Positions 58,844-64,000 of a stretch of DNA of 64,000 nucleotides are shown here, in pieces (position 1 is the stretch's first letter; each line of letters starts with the position of its first letter). The position numbers and the translations under genes are program-made. The notes under the pieces are model-generated. The model saw nothing but the letters and a program-made list of their open reading frames with translations, had not been told where the DNA came from and did not search any database. This DNA is from Fasciola hepatica (taxonomy: Eukaryota > Platyhelminthes > Trematoda > Plagiorchiida > Fasciolidae): NCBI GenBank assembly GCA_948099385.1, contig CANUEZ040000107.1:4340001-4404000 (forward strand), given 5' to 3'.

Positions 58844-58949
58844 TTGTAACGACCCGATAAACGTGATGACGCCCCAGCCAATCTGCTTCGAGTCCGGTTC
58901 GACCAGGACGAGTTGTTGACTGTAGTTGACAAGGAATCGTTTCTCGTGA
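58844..58949 (-). CDS. CLEC16A: CLEC16A homologue, internal exon (VEPD…GWG motif)
   Basis: The 3' splice site, a long T/C tract ending TACTTTCGCGCAG, ends at 58950. With the AG left by the preceding exon it reads SHEKRFLVNYSQQLVLVEPD, then SKQIGWGVITFIGSLQ, ending at ACAA|GTGAGG in phase 0. This matches the CLEC16A block in which a hydrophobic strand leads to LVEPD and then LGWG-V-F-x-LLQ. It is followed without a phase change by exon 44186-44430, 14.4 kb away. No stop lies in this frame. The downstream intron has collected RTE, Jockey-like, SINE, gypsy, Penelope and LINE copies. Confidence 0.85.
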
Positions 58950-59064
58950 CTGCGCGAAAGTAAGGTGTAGCAGAAAAAAATGCGAAATAAAGAGAGAGGG
59001 AAGGATAACGGTAGGGGGGGGGGGGGGAGAGGACAGGAGGGCAGTTCTGAAGCGCAAGACTTAC

Positions 59065-59107
59065 CTGCCTTTACTTTCCACAGTACACCCGATGAGAGCT
59101 TCGGAAG
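59065..59107 (-). CDS. CLEC16A: CLEC16A homologue, 43-base micro-exon
   Basis: The 3' splice site TTTTTTCGGTTCCAG ends at 59108 and the exon ends at GGCAG|GTAAGT, a perfect 5' splice site. Read in the frame fixed by the next exon it gives SEALIGCTVESKG, plus the Ser shared with SHEKRF. It needs one base from the exon before it. An alternative 3' splice site at 59158 (TTCAACAG) would add 50 bases and a stop in this frame. The G-run at 59013-59034 lies in the 115-bp intron that follows. Confidence 0.7.
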
Positions 59108-59328
59108 CTGGAACCGAAAAAAGCAATCCATAAACAACAACAAATTACGCGACTAAACTGTTGAAAAAAGAGAACAGAACGAAACTGACAGCGTAATGTG
59201 ACGGTTTCCGAATAAGCATGCCCCAATTCAAAGCTATGCGTAATTAAGCTCAATCGTATCGGGTGAATAACTGCCGCAGTGTACAAGGTTGATCGGGAGG
59301 CCTTGATTGCAATGCAGGTACTTGTTAC

Positions 59329-59426
59329 CTTATTCCCAGTTCCGTCAACTTTAGCTACACGGAAGCTGAACAGTAGGCCGTAGTGAGTCTCCAAAGAGAC
59401 ACTCGAACCTAGACCCATACAAGCTA
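59329..59426 (-). CDS. Candidate CLEC16A exon upstream of the micro-exon
   Basis: The 3' splice site CTACCTGATATTTCAG ends at 59427. Only one frame is open, reading ACMGLGSSVSLETHYGLLFS and FRVAKVDGTGNK, and a strong 5' splice site AATAAG|GTAACA ends it at 59329. This end is in phase 0, whereas the micro-exon needs one carried base. Use of the next GT (ACAA|GTACCT, exon end 59322) would restore the frame. I could not match the residues to CLEC16A from memory, so it may be an upstream exon spliced that way or a false exon. Confidence 0.45.
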
Positions 59427-60000
59427 CTGAAATATCAGGTAGGCCGAACGAGACCAATCGGCGACACTTGATTGGACTTTAACTTGAACAGTAATCTGTG
59501 GAAGTGTTATATAGCTTCCTCACTGTGCTTGATGGTCTGAACAGTATCCCTGTCGGAGTTCCGAGCTCAAAACTGAGAAAGACCCACCAAACCACATAGA
59601 TTTCGTTGTTGCAGATGGTTATTAAGGTGGCCTGATTTCAATTACCCATGGAATACGTTTAACGGACGTCCGCCGTTAGTGACAGCAACCTACCGAGACC
59701 TGGATGAGTCGCTTCTGATGCTTCGTAAAATCTAATTTAATGGTTTCACCAGCGGCCGTTGTCTAGTTCTCGCTGTTCTTTGTCTTTATCGATCGCCTCT
59801 TTAAGAATTTTTCAGTCAATCTCAATACGGTTCGACTGGCTAGTCCCTTTCTGGCTAAAATCAGTGGATGTCAGCCCCAGGCACCGATTACTTTCTCGGT
59901 TATAAGATTTATTTTCAAGGTGGGAAATATGAAAATGCTCAATTTTATGAGATATTTATCCCTGAATTATTATTTCTTACTATCATGAAATTCTTTACAG
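59427..60000. other. No gene recognised
   Basis: A stretch between the candidate minus-strand exon and the plus-strand orphan exon. A second 3'-splice-site-like tract (CTCTTTAAGAATTTTTCAG) ends at 59817 on the plus strand. Confidence 0.3.
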
Positions 60001-60201
60001 CTGTTCTACGATAATATATTGGACGAAGCAAATCATTACTTGGGCAGATCTGTTACAGTGGAATCTGGAGTCACGTGCCAGAGAGTTGTTGAAGATTGTG
60101 ACTTGTTGCCACGAGAGATAAAGTGGTATCGCAGAAAGAATCTGCGTCTTAATGTGCTTACATTTAATAGTGAAACAGACAACCCGGTGAGGCGAACACA
60201 G
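60001..60201 (+). CDS. Orphan exon-like block, 67 codons, plus strand
   Basis: A clean 3' splice site (CATGAAATTCTTTACAG) ends at 60000 and a good 5' splice site (CACAG|GTGAGG) begins at 60202. The 201 bases between are one open frame of exactly 67 codons, phase 0 at both ends: LFYDNILDEANHYLGRSVTV, then CQRVVEDCDLLPREIKWYRR and LNVLTFNSETDNPVRRTQ. Charged and aromatic residues look protein-like and no repeat signature is seen. I do not recognise the family. It lies on the strand opposite CLEC16A, so it could be an exon of a nested or overlapping gene, or part of a domesticated transposon. No partner exon was found within a few kilobases. Confidence 0.45.
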
Positions 60202-61636
60202 GTGAGGTGACCAATCAGCGTAGCATGGAGATTAAACTGAAAACTGTTCATGTGTACGTCGACCATGTAAAAAGAGGTATAAAATTTTCCATGTTATCTG
60301 TCTTTCTTCAGTAACATTGACAGCAAAAACCGAAACAGTGTTATTACAATTTAAATGAAACCTTTACATGAAAACATAAATCCTTTTGCTTATCATTTCA
60401 ATAACCTACCACTTACGGTTCTTTACTACTCACGAGTAGCATGCTTCGTGGTTAACACCAACGAACACCTAAAAATATTCGGTGTATTAGGCGTAGTATT
60501 ATTTTCAAAAAGCTCGACCGAAAGAGTGAGTTAGCGTCAAAAATGACCGAGACAGAAAGCCGAATGATGACCGATGGTCCGTTGCTCAAATTTGTTCAGT
60601 CGCGGTCGGAACGGGAGACACCATATTCTGAGTTATGGCGATTATTGTTACCGTGCCCACCAGACTTGACGACATGCTCGATCTTTGTCTTGTTAAAATC
60701 CGGACCTGTTTCATATTGCCCGTCGTCCTGCACTTAGCGGTTCTGATCATGCGATTTTAGAGCAGACATACACGTTCCACTCAAAGCAGTGACTGAAAAA
60801 TATACCGTCGACAATGCCACTCACAAAACCTTGCACACCTCAGAGATATGGTTGATAATTCTCACCCACACGTATTTTCCCGACCCGATTCACCGTTGCT
60901 TTGAGAAAATTTAACAAATTACCTTAGCTTCTGCTTTACTATTTGCTGCTCCGTGAAAACATTGCACATCCGAAACGAGCGTTACCGTTCCAAAACGACT
61001 GCGTCCCATGGAAGCATAGCGTCTTCAAGGCCAGTGACCACGGTATAATGCGGGCTCTGTCAAGATCCATCAAAACTGAGCGGCAAAGACTGAACGCTCT
61101 GTAAGTCTGATCGCAAGCCGTTACCAGTAACTGCAGCGAGACGCTGACCAAGATCTTGCTCCTAAGTGGTCACCTTTAGCAGATATTGATGAACTCAATC
61201 GTCGCTTAACTGGTAATTTCCACCTACCAGTCATCCCAAACCACGATACCGACTTTCGCCGGAACCCCGCCATGGAAAGTGTCACCTCATTAGACGAATA
61301 ATAAGAGCTCATTTATTTCCATCCAAAAGACAAGCGGCCCACACTTCCTGCAACCGATCCTGTTTAAGGAACGTGTCAGCACATTACCCCCGTATTTTCT
61401 CGTCTATCTGACCTTTGCTCAAATCGCATTCTTCTCCATTGTCGGAGACTGCACCTATAAGCCACGTCTACCACTTAGCATATCTGCACCTCTTCAGGTG
61501 TTCGAAGAGGACTGCCCAAATCAACGTGCTGAGATCTAAGAGATTTGCATATCGCCAATCACGATCAAATCTCGATACTCTGGCCTCCCCCACAAACTCT
61601 ATATTATCATCTGCTCGTCGCAAAAGTCAAATAGTA
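60202..61636. other. No gene recognised; possible worn LINE
   Basis: Short frames only. At about 61155-61290 the plus strand reads ADIDELNRRLTGNFHLPVIP, faintly like the pre-RT segment of LINE ORF2, but not enough to call. Confidence 0.25.
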
Positions 61637-61935
61637 TTTCATATCGTCCCACTAACTCCAGTGAGAAGACTTTGTTGCCCTCAAATCATCCCAGTTTATT
61701 AGCGCAGAACACATTGGTCATACAGGAGCAAAACAGTCACTGTCACCAATGATTACAATACAAACCAACTGATTCCTACTTGCATTAGGTAGCCTGTCTT
61801 CTGATCGGTTGGTTGCTGACATCGCTAGACACCACTTGAAGGGAATCCGTTCACGTTTTATCGATCTGCTACCTTGTCCCTTGTGCATCCGCTGGCACAA
61901 GCACTGATCTGGATTCTGGATAGGCGCTGACATAC
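61637..61935 (+). repeat. Left arm of a 300-bp inverted repeat
   Basis: Reverse complement of 62903-63203 at about 95% identity, from TTTCATATCGTCCCACTAAC at the outer tip to GGATAGGCGCTGACATAC at the inner tip. A frame with ISYRPTNSSEKTLLPSNHPS faintly resembles the region before the Penelope-like GIY-YIG domain, so the arms may be PLE scraps. I am unsure. Confidence 0.8.
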
Positions 61936-61999
61936 AAGCGAGAGTTGTCAACATTAATCCGCATCACTTCCATCTATATGACCAATTGATCTGATCCCT

Positions 62000-62130
62000 C
62001 TAACGTTCCATCGTTACCATACCTGACCTACTGGGACCTTATATGGTTCTTCGCTACTACAAGTCTTAGGTTCTGGTTGCCGGTTATAACCAATAATGCA
62101 GCGGGCCTTCGTGGTCATAGGGTAAAATGC
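62000..62130 (+). repeat. SINE fragment
   Basis: ACCATACCTGACCTACTGGG, CAAGTCTTAGGTTCTGGTTG, CCGGTTATAACCAATAATGC and AGCGGGCCTTCGTGG follow the SINE body in order. It lies inside the loop of the inverted repeat. Confidence 0.65.
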
Positions 62131-62169
62131 CAGGTCCAGGTTTGACCCTAGACCTAATGGGCGTTTTTT

Positions 62170-62880
62170 AGGCGCTGCGACACTTTCCGTTCAGTTCAGG
62201 GCCTGTTGCAGAATAGGCAAATCTTATTAAATGAAGCGGTGTAGAAAATGACCTGAGTCGTATCAAGTAAAAGATGAACCGTCGAACTTCCCAGAAGACA
62301 GTCGCCATGCTATCTGTTCGGGTTAGGTCGCGGCTGATGATTACGCCGAGGTACTTGACGGACGATGGTCTTTGTATTGATTCTCTGCTGACGGCTAAGT
62401 CTGGATTAAATATCATCAGGCTGGAGTACTGATGGGTAATATAGAGACAAAATACGATATCGGAGCACTGCGGGATTCGCCCTTATATTTCAACTTGAAG
62501 ACCAGTTGATGAGCGCAATTATTTTTTGTTGTAAAAAGGGAAACGTGGCGCTGTTCGAGTTAAGTATTCCAAAAGATTACATCACTGGCGTACTCAATAA
62601 GAACAAAATCGCGATAAACAGGCATGGATGAGGTATAAGCAGAAAACAAAAGCACGGAATGGCGCCCTGGAGGACGCCTTGTGTAAAGGGTAGTGTGGAG
62701 GAAGATAGGCCAGAGTATCATGTGACTTGTTGGTATTTGGAAAAGTAGATAGACAAAAAAATAATTCTGGAGGTACTGGTGCTCGAGTCAGCAAGTACAT
62801 GGAGTAATTTTCACCCGTCAGCGCAATAAAATGCGTCACTATAATCAACGAACCAGACCCTAACTGTGAGGGTATGTGAT
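62170..62880 (-). mobile_element. LINE fragment (CR1-like palm-thumb), worn
   Basis: The minus strand reads RPSSVKYLGVIISRDLTRTD, SMATVFWEVRRFIFYLIRLR and SFSTPLHLIRFAYS (62416-62200), the 'vkYLGv.is..l.w..hi....kv....y.lrrlrs' thumb. Upstream (62887-62594) are scraps including TQGVLQGAIP for TGVPQGAvLSP. It is flanked on both sides by the arms of the inverted repeat. Confidence 0.65.
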
Positions 62881-62902
62881 GACTCATGGTCGCGTCAGCA
62901 GC

Positions 62903-63203
62903 CAGTATGCCAGCGCCTATCCAGAATCCAGATCAGTGCTTGTGCCAGCGGATTCACAAGGGACAAGGTGGCAGATCGATAAAACGTGAACGGATTCCCT
63001 TCAAGTGGTGTCTAGCGATATCAGCAACCAACCGATCAGAAGACAGGCTACCTAATGCAAGTAGGAATCAGTTGGTTTGTATTGTAATCATTGGTGACAG
63101 TGACTGTTTTGCTCCTGTATGACCAATGTGTTCTGCGCTAATAAACTGGGATGATTTGAGGGCAACAAAGTCTTCTCACTGGAGTTAGTGGGACGATATG
63201 AAA
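62903..63203 (-). repeat. Right arm of a 300-bp inverted repeat
   Basis: Partner of 61637-61935. The two arms are separated by 967 bp holding a SINE and a LINE fragment. Confidence 0.8.
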
Positions 63204-63289
63204 CAAAAATAACACGGAGAACCGCGTAAGAGGAGATCGGTTCACGAACAGTACAAGACAGAGGAACCTTCGCAAACCTGCGACACCCG

Positions 63290-63770
63290 TGTCTTTCTCT
63301 CAAGGAATGGGTGTGCGTAGCAGCTGTTCGTATTGTTTCGGTCTGCGGTTGCAAGGACTGGCAACTTCTCGTTCAGGATACTCGGCATCTTTCTATATCC
63401 GACCACCGGTGTCGCCGAAGTACTGCTCCCGTCTGGTGGGAACATCGAGTGAGTAGTGACGAGATGCGGCGTCGTGCGTTGGGCACGGATAGCCGCCTCG
63501 TTAGCGGTGACCACTTTACGTCACCTCCAGTGACTCGGTCGAGTTTTTATAATGTCTGCACATCGTGTATCCTTCCGCGGTTTATTCGCACGAGCTAGGC
63601 AAGGCTGCAAAAAAGCGACGCGGCGGTCAGGCCATGACTTGGCGTAGAGGTGGGAAGAAGCTAGTGTCAGCATTGTCTTTCGTTGGTGCCTCCCGCCTCC
63701 CTGATTGAGCCGATACAGCGAGAAAACCGTTGGTTAGGCGTGTACGGGGGTATCTGAGAAAAGAAGCGCC
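63290..63770 (+). mobile_element. RTE-C LINE, 3' fragment
   Basis: VRIVSVCGCKDWQLLVQDTR, LSISDHRCRRSTAPVWWEHR and VSSDEMRRRALGTDSRLV match the RTE C-terminal 'lLYGcEtWplr.ed.rrL.vFdhrclR.ia...w..rvsn.evr.rvLg' block. After a gap the tail SLVPPASLIEP corresponds to RLPGWGPRD. It is interrupted by stops. Confidence 0.7.
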
Positions 63771-64000
63771 TTTGAATTGGTAGACTGTCATGCCCACGCC
63801 TCAGGGATATTCTCCATTGCTTTGGTCTTCATTATTTGCCAAACTCTCATCTGTGGCACGCATCAGCGGCTACACCCCGGCAAATTGCGTGACAGGCGGG
63901 CCAAACCAGGCGGATAGTAACCAGGGCTTGAAATCCTCGGTGAGACGGCGCCCAGCATGCGGAGGCGGATACTCCAGCATAGGGGGACAATATTTGTTGG

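Noticed and set aside
58749..59143. One long minus-strand protein reading through 59143-58781
   Set aside because: The frame crosses two splice-bounded exons and their intron (proline/leucine runs come from the pyrimidine tract and the G-run). The exons use a different frame.
1..64000. A new defence, metabolic or other multi-gene system, or a CRISPR array
   Set aside because: The coding content is explained by retroelements and two or three host loci. No clustered novel genes or regularly spaced repeats were seen.

Overview
The window is nuclear DNA of a metazoan, most likely a flatworm and probably a digenean fluke. I judge this from the retroelement mix (RTE, PHD-finger CR1, Jockey-like, Penelope-like, BEL/Pao and Ty3/gypsy), a tRNA-derived SINE, and coding exons bounded by GT-AG splice sites inside long introns. 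The species cannot be named from the sequence. Nothing bacterial or viral is present, and I see no operons, CRISPR arrays or functional tRNA/rRNA genes.

Two host loci can be supported. (1) On the minus strand, the 3' part of a CLEC16A homologue (Ema/GOP-1 family, endolysosomal and mitophagy regulator) spans about 59.1 kb down to 34.3 kb. Exons 59065-59107, 58844-58949, 44186-44430, 35771-36006 and 34311-34720 join in phase and follow the order of the known protein. Introns of about 14.4 kb and 8.2 kb are filled with retroelements. (2) On the plus strand, the terminal exon of an unrecognised gene lies at 31086-32097, with AATAAA four bases after the stop codon. The two genes converge. An orphan exon-like block of exactly 67 codons with clean splice sites lies at 60001-60201 (+).

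Layout. 1-1.6 kb: BEL/Pao gag-pro (-). 2-13.2 kb: four CR1-like LINE copies, including one nearly complete element (7.75-12.2 kb) with a PHD-finger ORF1, an endonuclease and a reverse transcriptase with intact FADD. 14.7-15.4 kb: a foldback inverted repeat. 15.8-30.9 kb: a nested pile of RTE (families A and B), Jockey-like and SINE copies, including a roughly 1.76 kb inverted tract of about 99% identity. 31-36 kb: host exons, SINEs and a Penelope-like terminal fragment. 36.6-43.5 kb: RTE-C (-), a long RTE-B (+) and a Penelope-like element (-). 45.5-48.4 kb: a second copy of the RTE/SINE/Jockey composite found at 18.0-19.8 kb. 49.3-53.4 kb: mostly unrecognised intron. 53.4-57.3 kb: remnants of LINE, Ty3/gypsy and Penelope, plus a near-perfect hairpin. 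58.8-60.2 kb: host exons. 61.6-63.8 kb: a 300-bp inverted repeat around a LINE fragment, then an RTE-C tail.

Most long open frames are pieces of decayed retroelements or antisense shadows of them. I did not find a new defence or metabolic system. The features most worth following are the TE-swollen CLEC16A locus, the foldback element, the sharp-edged inverted and direct duplications, the SINE family, a hammerhead-like fold, and a Jockey-like LINE resembling crustacean elements. RTE-A, -B and -C are my own labels for subfamilies distinguished within this window.
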